Shown here piece by piece: positions 26,426-34,828 of a DNA stretch of 64,000 bases. Numbering within the stretch: position 1 is the first letter of the stretch; every line of letters starts with the position of its first letter. Source of the stretch: Arthrobacter sp. zg-Y20 (lineage in GTDB: Bacteria > Actinomycetota > Actinomycetes > Actinomycetales > Micrococcaceae). The notes under the pieces are model-generated. The model did not search any database, was not told the DNA's origin, and was given only the letters and a program-made list of their open reading frames with translations. The translations under genes and the position numbers were made by a program. The stretch spans positions 248,001 to 312,000 of the forward strand of contig NZ_CP126241.1 in assembly GCF_030142075.1 (NCBI RefSeq), in the 5' to 3' direction.

Positions 26426-27019
26426 TTATGCGCCGGAACGCACTGCCGCAACAGCCCGATCGTAGAGTGCGCCCAGATCTTCCGTGCCTCCTCCGTGAAC
26501 CCACAATTCGCCGGCCACGTCCAGGCAGGTAATCGCACTCGCGACAATCGCAGCGGGCGCCGGGTCTGCCGCGTCGTCGTCGGCGAGCCCGAGGCGCCGG
26601 CGGATGTTGGGCACCAGCAGCGACTGCCAGTGCAGGTGCTTCTCGATGCTGCGCGCCCGGAGCGACGGCGTGCCGTACATCATCTTCGCGATCTTCAACG
26701 TAACGCCCGGCTCGACGGCGAGGGCATCCACCGCGTGCAGCGCCTGCCGCAGTGCGTCCCACGGCTCCACCGTCAGGGGAACATTTTCCAGCGCATCGGC
26801 CATGAGCTCGCCCTGGTGCGCCAGACCGCCCAGCACCACGTCTTCCTTGGTGCCGAAATACCGGAAGAACGAGCGCCGCGAGATCCCCGCCGTCGTCGCG
26901 ATCTGATCGATCGTGGTCTGTTCGAAGCCCTGCTCCAGGAACAGCCGCATGGCCGTGCCCGTGATTTCGGCATAGGCCGCCTGGCGCGATCGCTGCCATA
27001 GAGTCGATTCTTCGGTCAC
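26426..27019 (-). CDS. TetR-family regulator
   Basis: A 197-residue regulator from a GTG start. The N-terminal helix-turn-helix covers about 15-60 (FEQTTIDQIATTAGISRRSF, then FRYFGTKEDV). The C-terminal ligand-binding domain resembles that of actinobacterial TetRs of the TetR_C_17/MftR-like group. It is divergent from the SDR gene at 27117 across a 97-bp region containing two palindromes, so it probably represses both genes and is released by an unknown ligand. Confidence 0.9.
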   Translation of the reverse strand: MTEESTLWQRSRQAAYAEITGTAMRLFLEQGFEQTTIDQIATTAGISRRSFFRYFGTKEDVVLGGLAHQGELMADALENVPLTVEPWDALRQALHAVDALAVEPGVTLKIAKMMYGTPSLRARSIEKHLHWQSLLVPNIRRRLGLADDDAADPAPAAIVASAITCLDVAGELWVHGGGTEDLGALYDRAVAAVRSGA

Positions 27020-27035
27020 GGGTTCAGCGTACCCC

Positions 27036-27057
27036 AATGACTCATTGACACTGAGTG
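27036..27057. promoter_or_regulatory. TetR operator over an SDR promoter
   Basis: AATGA-C-TCATT (27036-27046) and CACT-G-AGTG (27049-27057) are adjacent perfect palindromes. A consensus TTGACA -35 box at 27045-27050 lies between and within them, facing the SDR gene. Binding by the divergent TetR protein would block the promoter. Confidence 0.6.
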
Positions 27058-27116
27058 CCAGCAAGGCATACGGTCGCAGCAATGCGCTATCCACCCCGGA
27101 AATATTGGAGCTCCTC

Positions 27117-27941
27117 ATGCCGGTACTGGACTTTCCGAACCACACCATTCTCATCACCGGAGCGTCATCCGGCATCGGCGCTGCTTTTGCCCGCGCGCTG
27201 GCCGCCCGCGGAGCCGGCCTCGTACTGGTCGCCCGGCGCCGGGACCGCCTCGACGCCCTCGCCGCCGAGCTTCGGGCGGCGCATGGGGTGACCGTCACCG
27301 CGATCACCCAGGACCTGGGCTCGCCGTCGGCGGGCGCGGAGCTTTCGGCAGCGGTTGCCGAGGCAGGGCTGCAGGTCACCGGGATCATTAACAATGCAGG
27401 TTTCGGCACGTTCGGGGACTTCGTCGAAGAGGATCCCGGCCGGCTGGCCCAGGAAATCGCCGTCGACATCAGCGCACCGGTCCAGATCAGTGCGGCGTTC
27501 CTGCCCGGCATGGTGAAGGCAGGCACCGGTTTTCTGATCAACGTCGCCAGCATGGCCGCGTACACGCCCACCCCGCGGATGGCCGTCTACGGCGCGGCCA
27601 AAGCCTTTGTCCTGAGCTTCACTGAGTCACTGTGGGCCGAGAGCCGCGGCACGGGCGTCACCGTGTTCGCCCTGTCGCCCGGCGCCACCAGCACGGAGTT
27701 CAACGCCGTCGTCGGCACCGACGATGCCACTGCCGGAGCCCGGATGCGCACGCCGGACGACGTCGTCGCCACCGCCCTCACTCACCTGGCCCGGCGCAAC
27801 CCGGGCCCGAGCGTGATCGACGGCCGGCTAAACCGGGTCGGTGCGGCCGCCGCCCGGCTGATGAGCCGGCGCGGAACCGCTGCGATGATGCATCGCGTGA
27901 CCGACCCCGCGCGCCGCAAGGACGTGGACGTGGTGAACTAG
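27117..27941 (+). CDS. Short-chain dehydrogenase/reductase (classical, DltE/YqjQ-like)
   Basis: A 274-residue NAD(P)-dependent SDR. Nucleotide motif TGASSGIG (about 14-21), structural motif NNAGF (about 92), catalytic Ser in NVASMAAY (about 144) and YGAAK (Tyr about 156, Lys about 160) are intact. The chosen ATG has GGAG upstream and lies 20 bp past a plausible promoter region. The substrate is unknown. A decayed copy of its last 18 codons occurs at 44645-44704, after an unrelated gene. The divergent TetR gene probably controls it. Confidence 0.9.
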   Translation: MPVLDFPNHTILITGASSGIGAAFARALAARGAGLVLVARRRDRLDALAAELRAAHGVTVTAITQDLGSPSAGAELSAAVAEAGLQVTGIINNAGFGTFGDFVEEDPGRLAQEIAVDISAPVQISAAFLPGMVKAGTGFLINVASMAAYTPTPRMAVYGAAKAFVLSFTESLWAESRGTGVTVFALSPGATSTEFNAVVGTDDATAGARMRTPDDVVATALTHLARRNPGPSVIDGRLNRVGAAAARLMSRRGTAAMMHRVTDPARRKDVDVVN

Positions 27942-27993
27942 GGGAGCAGTGGGGTGGACTGGATGCCGTGAGGCAGCGTTTTGCTCTACGGAC

Positions 27994-28030
27994 TGCAGTC
28001 CTCTTGGTCCCGATCTCGGAGAGTGCTCAG
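27994..28030. repeat. 37-bp dispersed repeat, copy 2
   Basis: Matches 17298-17334 with 5 mismatches in 37. It lies between the SDR stop and an NmrA-like gene tail, again at a module junction. It includes the palindrome GGACTGCAGTCC at its left edge. Confidence 0.6.
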
Positions 28031-28038
28031 ATAACCCG

Positions 28039-28128
28039 AGTGGCGACCTGGAGAAACTCCTTGGCCGCAAGCCGAAGACGGTGCGCGAATACCTCCGCGA
28101 CCACTACCCCGTCCCGCCGCAGCGCTGA
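28039..28128 (+). pseudogene. Tail of an NmrA-like/atypical SDR gene
   Basis: The frame reads LEKLLGRKPKTVREYLRDHY, then ends PVPPQR and a TGA. The GRKPxTxREYLxxHY pattern is the usual end of NmrA-like NAD(P)-binding proteins (QorB group). No upstream part of the domain is present; the frame meets the dispersed repeat. Confidence 0.6.
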
Positions 28129-28203
28129 GTCTGGTAGACCGGAGGGGCGCACCGGGCGACAAACCGGCATCAGGATTCCACCTTCCGCCGTAAGCCCAAG
28201 CGG

Positions 28204-29007
28204 CTACTTGATCCCGAAGTCGAACCCGCCCTGCTGGTGGCCGAACCGCTCCCGGAGGAAGTTCCCGGTGTTGGACAGGTCCATCGAGGTCTGGCGGTGG
28301 CGGCTGGCGTGCAGCGTCTCGGCCTGCCGGGCGAGCAGCTGGAGCTGCTCGACCAGTTCCTCGTTGGCAGTCCGTCCGTTCGCCTGCCGGTTCTCCACCA
28401 TGCTGGGCGGGATGGCCAAGTAACCCCGGACGACGGCCGGCAGGTACTCCCGCACTGTGGCTGTCAGCTCGTACTCAAATTGTGGGTCACCCAGCGGCTG
28501 ACGCGTTTCCGCGTCAACAACAGCGTCCAGGGTATGGCAGATTTCCAAGACGGAAACATACGCGTCTGCGGGAAGGCGATGCTTGTTCTGCTTGGCCTGC
28601 GTGGCGACCCATGCCAATGACTGCGACAAGTGTTCCGTGGAGGGGGTCACCGGCGCCGCCACGGCGGACGGGTGCGATGCAGCCGGCCACGCTGTATTGG
28701 GCTGAGAAGTGGCATTCCGTCCCGTGCCCTTAGCCTTTCGACTGAGCCAAAGATCTCGAAGCATGTAGAACCGTACGGCTGATACAACGATGGAACCGAG
28801 ACCAACAAAGGAAGACAAAGTGCTAAGCGGGCTCTCCGCGTCGATTGAGAGAGCGGCTACGAAGAGGACGGAGTAAAGGACGCCCTCGACGATCACTTTC
28901 CAGTTCTTTTTGACTATGCCGAGAATTGGCACGATGAAGGGCATAAAAATAAAAAAGGCGATGGCAAGGGTGACCTTGACGATGTTCGCAACGGTGTGCC
29001 GGGACAT
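28204..29007 (-). CDS. Membrane protein of unknown function
   Basis: A 267-residue protein. Three or four hydrophobic segments lie in the first 95 residues (AIAFFIFMPFIVPILGIV and GVLYSVLFVAALSI are clear). A Pro/Ala-rich linker and a helical cytoplasmic domain (about 125-255) follow. The ATG at 29007 is chosen because AGAGGA precedes it; the longer frame from 29097 lacks a site. No known family was recognised. The C-terminal part has features of a helical scaffold (ELVEQLQLLARQAETLHASR). It stands alone between the NmrA-like remnant and a DUF4177 gene. Confidence 0.6.
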   Translation of the reverse strand: MSRHTVANIVKVTLAIAFFIFMPFIVPILGIVKKNWKVIVEGVLYSVLFVAALSIDAESPLSTLSSFVGLGSIVVSAVRFYMLRDLWLSRKAKGTGRNATSQPNTAWPAASHPSAVAAPVTPSTEHLSQSLAWVATQAKQNKHRLPADAYVSVLEICHTLDAVVDAETRQPLGDPQFEYELTATVREYLPAVVRGYLAIPPSMVENRQANGRTANEELVEQLQLLARQAETLHASRHRQTSMDLSNTGNFLRERFGHQQGGFDFGIK

Positions 29008-29245
29008 CGTTATCCTCTCGAGCAAAAGGGTCGGCCAGAACTGTTGTTTCCGAGCCGCAAGACTATTGTGGCCGCATGGTTCCTGTGTTTGATCCAAGCA
29101 GACCTGCAGTCTATCCGCCGAACCTCGCGGAGGATGAAATGTCGGTTCCTAACGGATGAAATGGCCTCACTCCACCGGAATGATCGCGGGCGGCATCGAG
29201 TAGGGTTGCTCCCAATCAACCAGACAGTGGAAGGACATAACACAA

Positions 29246-29455
29246 GTGCCGCATTACGTCGTTTTACAGGTGATCCTGAAAGAGAAACTGTTGGGGACCG
29301 GCTCAGGGAACCTGACAGCCGTGGAGAAATCCATCAATGATCAAGCCGCAAAAGGCTACCGGCTTCACACGATCACTACAGCCAGCAGCGGCAGCAAGGG
29401 TCTTGGCGGTGGTGACCGTATCCAGGCGACCATGGTGTTCGAAAGCCTTCGTTGA
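29246..29455 (+). CDS. DUF4177 family protein
   Basis: A 69-residue protein with the DUF4177 pattern: an N-terminal strand (HYVVLQVILKEK), a helix with LTAVEKSINDQAAKGYRLH and a final strand (IQATMVFESL). Function unknown; such proteins are small cytoplasmic alpha/beta folds. It starts with GTG after GGAAGGA. No operon partner is evident, and 160 bp separate it from the EAL gene. Confidence 0.75.
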   Translation: MPHYVVLQVILKEKLLGTGSGNLTAVEKSINDQAAKGYRLHTITTASSGSKGLGGGDRIQATMVFESLR

Positions 29456-29617
29456 ACGGCGGGCCCAAACGGAATTAATTGAAGCTGCGGGCGGTGTTGC
29501 TGCTGCCGGCGCTCGTCATGCAGGTGAGTGACGCTGCCCCGGCTCCCCGTGGCCTCCGGCTTCCTGCTCCAGGCGCCCGTAGACTGCTGGGAACTTACTT
29601 CCTCAGGGGGACACCGC

Positions 29618-30385
29618 ATGGCATGCGCCGGCTGCAGCACAGGGTCACAGCTCGACTTCGAGTTCAGCATGGCATTCCAGCCGATTTACGACGCCGGCGC
29701 CGGCCGAGTCTGGGGCTACGAGGCACTGGTCCGCGGTGTGGTCGGGGAGAGCGCGTTCGAGGTGCTGTCAAAGGTCTCGCCCGAACAGAAATACCGCTTC
29801 GACCAGGACTGCCGGGTCAAGGCCGTGGAGCTGGCATCGCGGCTGTTCCCGGCCGGCGAGGAGTTGATGCTTTCCATCAACTTCATGCCGAAGGCGGTGT
29901 ACGAACCGGCCGCCTGCCTGCGTGCCACCCTGCTGGCCGCTAAACGGTACAACTTTCCGACGTCGTCCATCATGTTCGAATTCACCGAAAACGAGGAGGT
30001 GGCCGATACCGAGCATTTGACCAACATCATTACCGAATACCGCAAGCACGGCTTCACCACCGCCGTGGATGATTTCGGTGCCGGGCACGCGGGGCTGGGC
30101 CTGCTGGTCGATTTCCAGCCGGACCTGATCAAGATCGACATGCAGCTCATCCGTGGAATCGACACCAGCCCGGCCCGCCGGGCCGTCCTGGCCGGAATCA
30201 TCGGCATTGCCAAGGACCTTGGCATCACCCTGCTGGCCGAAGGCATCGAAACCGAGGCGGAGTTCCGGGTGCTCAAAGCCGCCGGCATCCGCCTGTTCCA
30301 GGGGTATTGGTTCGCCAAACCGGCCTTCGAGGCGCTTCCACCGGTGCAGCTCGACGTTTCCGCCGTGGCCGGGCGCGTCTCGTAG
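29618..30385 (+). CDS. EAL-domain cyclic di-GMP phosphodiesterase
   Basis: A 255-residue stand-alone EAL domain. Catalytic features appear intact: YEALVRG (Glu35), SINFMP (Asn), FEFTENE, VDDFGAGHAG (Asp-Asp), LIKIDMQL (Lys), LAEGIETE and QGYWFAKP. It should hydrolyse c-di-GMP. No signal or GGDEF domain is attached; the only extra is a short N-terminal segment with two cysteines (MACAGC) that could be a metal or redox site. The ATG at 29618 follows AGGGGG. It converges on the SCO1664 gene with a 27-bp gap. Confidence 0.88.
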   Translation: MACAGCSTGSQLDFEFSMAFQPIYDAGAGRVWGYEALVRGVVGESAFEVLSKVSPEQKYRFDQDCRVKAVELASRLFPAGEELMLSINFMPKAVYEPAACLRATLLAAKRYNFPTSSIMFEFTENEEVADTEHLTNIITEYRKHGFTTAVDDFGAGHAGLGLLVDFQPDLIKIDMQLIRGIDTSPARRAVLAGIIGIAKDLGITLLAEGIETEAEFRVLKAAGIRLFQGYWFAKPAFEALPPVQLDVSAVAGRVS

Positions 30386-30412
30386 CTGCGGTGTAGGTCA
30401 AGTGCCGCTGAC

Positions 30413-31180
30413 TTAGAACAGCGGCCAGGGAACCGCCGGCATGTCACCGCTCGGAGCCGGAAACTGCCCGGCCGATCGCAGCAAGGCGCAACGCGCAGCG
30501 AACGCCGCAATCTCCTCGGCGGTGAGCAGCTTCGCCAGCTGCGAGCCCAGCTCACCGTGCAGTCCGTCGAGAACCCGGTCGATGCCTTCGAGTTCCTCGG
30601 CACTCAGCGCATCGCCGATCCAGCCCCACAGCACGGTCCGCAGCTTGTGCTCCTGGTGGAAGGTCAGACCGTGGTCCACGCCGTACCGGTGCCCGCCGGC
30701 CATGGCCAGGACGTGGTCGCCCTTGCGGTCGGCGTTGTTGGTGAGGACGTCGAACACTGCCATCCGCCGCAGTACCGGAGTGTCCTCGTGGATGAGGGAG
30801 ACGATCCGCCCGACGTCGTCCTGGCCCTGCAGGACCTCTTTCCACCCGGTCTCCGGAACGTCCTCTTCCGGCACCAGGTCCACCGGAGCCTGCTCCGGGT
30901 CGGTCTCCTGCCAGAGCTGGACCATGCCTTCACCGAGCGGGCCGTCCCGCAGCCAGGTGCGCGGCACGATGTTCCACCCCAGCACCTCGGAGACCACATA
31001 GGCGGCCACCTCGCGGTGCGCCAGGCAGCCGTCGGGGAAATCCCAGAGCGGCTTCTCGCCCGCAATCGGTTTGTAGACCACCGCGGCGTCGCCGATGCTG
31101 CCCAGGAAGGTGGCGTTGGACGCCGTCGTCAGGCGTCCGGTGAGCGTGAGCTCGTCGGTGACCAGGTCGGGCGCGGGCAT
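30413..31180 (-). CDS. SCO1664-family protein
   Basis: A 255-residue protein of the actinobacterial SCO1664 family, with a kinase-like fold related to PI3/PI4 kinases. The ATP-binding-like strand includes VVYKPIAGEKPLWDFP (Lys about 37). The catalytic-loop-like FDVLTNNADRKGDH (about 145) and YGVDHGLTFH (about 166) follow. The family normally sits in an operon with DUF3090 and a histidine phosphatase, as here; the mshC gene that commonly follows in relatives is absent. It overlaps the DUF3090 stop by one base. Role not established. Confidence 0.85.
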   Translation of the reverse strand: MPAPDLVTDELTLTGRLTTASNATFLGSIGDAAVVYKPIAGEKPLWDFPDGCLAHREVAAYVVSEVLGWNIVPRTWLRDGPLGEGMVQLWQETDPEQAPVDLVPEEDVPETGWKEVLQGQDDVGRIVSLIHEDTPVLRRMAVFDVLTNNADRKGDHVLAMAGGHRYGVDHGLTFHQEHKLRTVLWGWIGDALSAEELEGIDRVLDGLHGELGSQLAKLLTAEEIAAFAARCALLRSAGQFPAPSGDMPAVPWPLF

Positions 31181-31749
31181 CAGGACTCGGGGAAGGTGCA
31201 GGTGTGCCCGTCGGGGTCGATCGGCTGCCCGCAGATCACGCAGATCGGCCGCCCGGCGCCCACCACTTCGCGGGTGCGCTTGGCGAAGGCCCGGGCGGTG
31301 CCCACGGGCATCCGCACGCGCAGCACCTCTTCGGCGTCGGAGGCGTCAGTCTCGTCGTCGTCTTCGTCGAGGAAGCCGCCGTCATCGTCCTCGTCCACCT
31401 CATCGAGGGGGTAGGCCTCGATGACGAGCTGCGCCGTCGTCGGATCCCAGCCCAGGCTCATGACGCCGGCGCGGAACTGTTCCTCCACAGCGTCGAGATC
31501 GTCATTGTCGACAAGCTCGATGGGGGTACTGGCGGGCACGTGGAAGGGGTTGCCGTCGACGGTCATAAGCTGGTCGAGGATCTCGTCGATCTTCTCGGCA
31601 AGCTGGGCGGACTGGAGCTTTTCCAGGGCGATACTGACAATCTGCTTCCCGGCGCGCACCTGCAGGTAGAACGTGCGCTGGCCCGGGACGCCGACGGTGC
31701 CGATGACGACGCGGTCGGGCCAGTCGAAATCGTGAACGGTTGTAGGCAT
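31180..31749 (-). CDS. DUF3090 family protein
   Basis: A 189-residue protein of the actinobacterial DUF3090 family. It starts MPTTVHDFDWPDRVVIG, has an acidic, Asp/Glu-rich linker (about 128-150), and ends with a treble-clef-like zinc site: ICVICGQPIDPDGHTC, two CxxC/CxxxxxxH-type ligands. Function unknown. Middle gene of the three-gene operon with SCO1664 and the phosphatase; the stop touches the SCO1664 start. Confidence 0.88.
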   Translation of the reverse strand: MPTTVHDFDWPDRVVIGTVGVPGQRTFYLQVRAGKQIVSIALEKLQSAQLAEKIDEILDQLMTVDGNPFHVPASTPIELVDNDDLDAVEEQFRAGVMSLGWDPTTAQLVIEAYPLDEVDEDDDGGFLDEDDDETDASDAEEVLRVRMPVGTARAFAKRTREVVGAGRPICVICGQPIDPDGHTCTFPES

Positions 31750-31764
31750 GGAACTACTCTAGGC

Positions 31765-32466
31765 TCATCCGGCCGGCGGCGCCTCGTGACCGGCACCACC
31801 GCCCACCGGGGCGTCGTCCGGCGTCGGGCTGGCCGCCAGCCAGGACAGGTCCCCGGCGTCGGTGTTGGTGGCCAGGACGGTGGGGCGCCCGGTGCCGTAG
31901 TGCACAATCGACACGGAGGCCGGGCCCACGTGGAGGCGCTGGAACATGTCCAGGTGCATGCCGAGCGCGTCGGCGAGGACGGACTTGATGATGTCGCCGT
32001 GGCTCACCGCCACCCACACCGCTCCCGGTCCGTGTTCAGCCTCGAACGCGGCGTCGTGGCGCCGAATAGCGGCCACGGAGCGGGCCTGCATCGCGGCCAT
32101 GGACTCGCCGCCGGGGAAAACGACGGCGGAGGGCTGTGACTGCACCGTCTTCCACAGGTCCTCCTTCGCCAGCTCCTCGAGGGTACGGCCCTGCCAGGAG
32201 CCGTAGTCGCACTCGGTCAGTCCGTCCTCGACCGGGGTGTGCGGGGTTCCGGCCTGGCGGTCGAGGATGAACTGCGCGGTCTGCCGGCAGCGCTCCAGCG
32301 GGCTGGACACCACGCCGACGACGGGGACTTTGGCCAGCCGGTCGGCGGTGGCGGCGGCCTGGTCGCGGCCCACCTGGTCGAGTTCGACGCCGGGGGTCCG
32401 GCCGGCCAGCAGCCCGGAGGCATTCGCGGTGGTGCGGCCGTGCCGCACGAGGATGAGTGTTGCCAT
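31765..32466 (-). CDS. Histidine phosphatase (MSMEG_4193 family)
   Basis: A 233-residue phosphoglycerate-mutase-like phosphatase. The catalytic RHG motif LVRHGRTTANA is at about 6-16, the second Arg in SSPLERCRQTA near 60, and the C-terminal His in VSHGDIIK near 152. The ATG at 32466 is preferred since the RHG motif begins at residue 8 as usual. First gene of the operon with DUF3090 and SCO1664. Its substrate is unknown. A serine recombinase gene begins 55 bp upstream on the same strand. Confidence 0.88.
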   Translation of the reverse strand: MATLILVRHGRTTANASGLLAGRTPGVELDQVGRDQAAATADRLAKVPVVGVVSSPLERCRQTAQFILDRQAGTPHTPVEDGLTECDYGSWQGRTLEELAKEDLWKTVQSQPSAVVFPGGESMAAMQARSVAAIRRHDAAFEAEHGPGAVWVAVSHGDIIKSVLADALGMHLDMFQRLHVGPASVSIVHYGTGRPTVLATNTDAGDLSWLAASPTPDDAPVGGGAGHEAPPAG

Positions 32467-32520
32467 GTCCTTAGCGTAGTCATGGGGGGCGGGCTGGACG
32501 CTGACTGTGGGCACCGTGCG

Positions 32521-33105
32521 TCAACTGCCTGACGGGTGTGTGCGCTGGATGATGCGGTACACCGTGCTGCGGGCGACCTTGAAGAGTTCGGCGATCTCGG
32601 CGGTGGTGTGTTCTCCCGCGCTATAGAGGGACACCACGTGCGCTTCTTGCAATCTGGAGAGTTTGGGTTGCTTGCCGCGAAGCCTGCCCTTGGCTTTGGC
32701 AACCTGCATGCCTTCTCGTGTGCGGGCGCGTATGAGATCGGATTCAAACTCGGCGACCATGGCGAGGACGTTGAACAGCAGCCGGCCGACAGGGTCCGAA
32801 GGATCATGGACGGATCCGCCGATACTCAGCTTCACGTTTTTCTTCGTAAGTTCTTCGATGATGTCGCGGGCGTCGGGAAGGGAGCGGGCGAGCCGGTCGA
32901 GTTTGGTGATGACCAACGTGTCCCCGTCACGAACCGCTGCCAAGGCCTGACGTAGCCCAGGCCGGTCACGGTTGGTGCCGCTTAGTCCGTGGTCGGTATA
33001 AACCAGATCCTTGGGGACGCCGAGGGCTGCAAGTTGGTTCTGCTGGACTGTGAGGTCCTGCTCGCTGGTGGATACACGGGCGTAACCGACGACGTGGGCG
33101 CTCAT
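32521..33105 (-). CDS. Serine recombinase/resolvase
   Basis: A 194-residue resolvase/invertase. The catalytic domain includes the nucleophile Ser in YARVSTSEQ (about 10) and the Arg motifs SGTNRDRPGL and KLDRLARSL. A C-terminal helix-turn-helix (EIAELFKVARSTVYRII, about 172-188) binds DNA. Full length, no visible mutation. Start ATG at 33105. Such proteins resolve or invert DNA between res/gix sites in Tn3-like transposons and phages, but no transposase is nearby. It sits at the boundary between the conserved operon and a stretch of orphan genes. Confidence 0.88.
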   Translation of the reverse strand: MSAHVVGYARVSTSEQDLTVQQNQLAALGVPKDLVYTDHGLSGTNRDRPGLRQALAAVRDGDTLVITKLDRLARSLPDARDIIEELTKKNVKLSIGGSVHDPSDPVGRLLFNVLAMVAEFESDLIRARTREGMQVAKAKGRLRGKQPKLSRLQEAHVVSLYSAGEHTTAEIAELFKVARSTVYRIIQRTHPSGS

Positions 33106-33136
33106 GGTTGCGAATGTAGCGGTTGGGCTACCTTCA

Positions 33137-33152
33137 CCGGGCACGTGCCCGG
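33137..33152. repeat. Perfect 16-bp palindrome upstream of the recombinase
   Basis: CCGGGCACGTGCCCGG lies 32 bp upstream of the serine recombinase start. It may be an operator or part of the recombination site; no second copy was noticed nearby. Confidence 0.45.
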
Positions 33153-33388
33153 GCGGGGTATACGCGAACCGCGAGGTCAAACAGGTATCTGGGCGTGTCA
33201 GTTCGAGTAGGTGCGGGTGCCTGTGCCGCGGCTAGGGACCGGCTTACGGACAGCTGTACACCGACAACACCGCGCGATGCTGACTATAGGATGACCAGAA
33301 AAGCTGCTCGAGACCTTCAAGTAGTTACCACTAGTCGGTGCCGTTCTCATCAGGGATGGCGGACTCACATAGGGAAGCCAGCAATTAG

Positions 33389-33712
33389 ATGAGCGATTCT
33401 TCGAAAAACCGGAATCAGGGCGATGTACGGGAAGCCCGATCATGGGTTTGGATACAGATCGTCGTCATGCTTCTAGGCGGGGTCATGCTTACCGGTAGAT
33501 ATTTTGAGGCGATCCCTCATCACTCAAGCCACTTTGCCCTAGTGATGGGTGCGGCGTTAGTTTGTGCTCTCGTAGCAATTGGTCTCTGCATTGAGCTCTT
33601 CTTGCGAATGATCTTCCAAGGCCTAACGATCTCCCGTCGTCGCGGCTTCGCCGTTGCGATCGCCGGCGCGATCGCAATCGTTCTGTGGGTCGTTGGTCTT
33701 CTGCTCAGGTAG
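33389..33712 (+). CDS. Small membrane protein, orphan
   Basis: A 107-residue protein with three hydrophobic segments (WIQIVVMLLGGVMLTG, LVMGAALVCALVAIGLCI, FAVAIAGAIAIVLWVVGLLL). The N terminus is polar. No known family was recognised. It is low in GC compared with conserved genes and lies in the orphan stretch right of the serine recombinase. Ribosome binding site is weak (GGAAG, 14 bases upstream). Confidence 0.5.
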   Translation: MSDSSKNRNQGDVREARSWVWIQIVVMLLGGVMLTGRYFEAIPHHSSHFALVMGAALVCALVAIGLCIELFLRMIFQGLTISRRRGFAVAIAGAIAIVLWVVGLLLR

Positions 33713-33852
33713 GACCGTAAAGCGAAAACATCCCCGTCATCTTTCCGCAAAACACACGGAGACTAAGAGCAGGCGGCAAGGACCGGTTCAGCAGAGACGG
33801 CTTCAGCGCCCGATGGAGGATCGTTTATAGCGACGGCCTGAGAGGGCAGCTG

Positions 33853-33944
33853 CTAGTCAACTGCCGCTGCCAGAGCCTCAATCTCGACGAGTTCGTGAGC
33901 GTAGCCGAGAACAGTCACCCCCATCAACGTTGCCCCAAGCGCAA
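33853..33944 (-). pseudogene. Tail of a RidA-family gene
   Basis: The minus-strand frame encodes LMGVTVLGYAHELVEIEALA and ends in AAAVD with a TAG. This is the typical end of RidA/YjgF proteins in Arthrobacter relatives (TLLGVxxLGYxxxLVEIEAxA). The first 100 codons are missing; the frame fuses with the end of the membrane-protein gene at 33945. Only about 30 codons remain. Confidence 0.6.
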
Positions 33945-34379
33945 TTAGTTTCTGGCCCAGTGGCAGATGCCGGGAGCTTCATGAGGTGCCCCGTAGTACC
34001 CCCTGCCGCCGGGCGCGTTTTCGCATAACTCCTCAGCCATTGCCTTACTGAAGCTATAAATGGGCGGAAACGCCGCGACGAGGAGCAGCGTGACCGTACA
34101 AAGGGACATCGCCCATGCCCTCCGGGTCGTCTCAGCTCGTCTCATTAGGACACCGGTCACGACCGCGGCGAGAACCGCTGCGAGGAACGGCAGATATATC
34201 GTTACTTGGGCCCACACGGCACCCGTTCCCCGGGCAAAGGAGACAATGGTGGCGGCTGAAAGCATGACCAAGAGAAGTATGGGAAGAAGGGTGGCAATCA
34301 GCACTATTCTTACCAAAAGGTCGGGCCTAATTGACCGGGCCGGTCCATGGAGGCTCGTAGCCCTGCGTTCGGTACTCAA
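33945..34379 (-). CDS. Orphan membrane protein
   Basis: A 144-residue protein with about three membrane segments (IVLIATLLPILLLVMLSAA, VTIYLPFLAAVLAAVVTGVL, MSLCTVTLLLVAAFPPIY) and a cysteine-containing extracytoplasmic tail. Start chosen as TTG at 34379, overlapping the stop of the upstream secreted-protein gene (TTGA), which implies translational coupling. The C terminus meets the RidA remnant, so its last residues may be altered. No family recognised. Confidence 0.5.
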   Translation of the reverse strand: MSTERRATSLHGPARSIRPDLLVRIVLIATLLPILLLVMLSAATIVSFARGTGAVWAQVTIYLPFLAAVLAAVVTGVLMRRAETTRRAWAMSLCTVTLLLVAAFPPIYSFSKAMAEELCENAPGGRGYYGAPHEAPGICHWARN

Positions 34380-34828
34380 CGCACCTCGTCGATAACAGCG
34401 TTCTGTTGAGCCGCGCGGCACAACTGTTCACCGCGTTCTTCCTGGCTTAGCTCATTCCAGGCCTGAGCTTGTGCCTCAACCTCAGTTCCGGGCCGACCCA
34501 TGGAACTCATCTCAGCGGGAGAAACCATCACGCTATTCTCCGGACCGATCATGCTGCTCCGGTCCAGGGCAGCGCCTGGACCATTTACATACTCAGCAGA
34601 ACAACCGATGAACGGTTCGTACACAGCTGTCTTTGGATCATCCTTGAGCCCACGAAATCCTGTAGCCGAAGCAGGTGAGGGCACAAGCTCATCAGCAGCC
34701 GATGAGCTTGTCGTGGACTCCGTCTCGGATTCATCGAGCCCATGGGCGGGTAGCGTGCCGATCCCGAGGGCGAAACCACCCAACATCGACAGAGTAACGA
34801 CCATTCCTACTGACGGTCTCCGAAGCAA
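34376..34828 (-). CDS. Orphan secreted protein
   Basis: A 150-residue protein with an N-terminal signal peptide (VGMVVTLSMLGGFALGIG, cleaved near PAHG, about 30). A Ser/Thr-rich stretch and an acidic body with two cysteines near 77 and 136 follow. Start is TTG at 34828 behind a run of seven G. Coupled to the membrane-protein gene downstream, so the two may form an export or anchoring pair. No family recognised. Confidence 0.5.
   Translation of the reverse strand: MLRRPSVGMVVTLSMLGGFALGIGTLPAHGLDESETESTTSSSAADELVPSPASATGFRGLKDDPKTAVYEPFIGCSAEYVNGPGAALDRSSMIGPENSVMVSPAEMSSMGRPGTEVEAQAQAWNELSQEERGEQLCRAAQQNAVIDEVR

Noticed and set aside
32239-33018. Plus-strand frames over the phosphatase and recombinase genes
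   Set aside because: Shadows; both minus-strand proteins have intact catalytic motifs.
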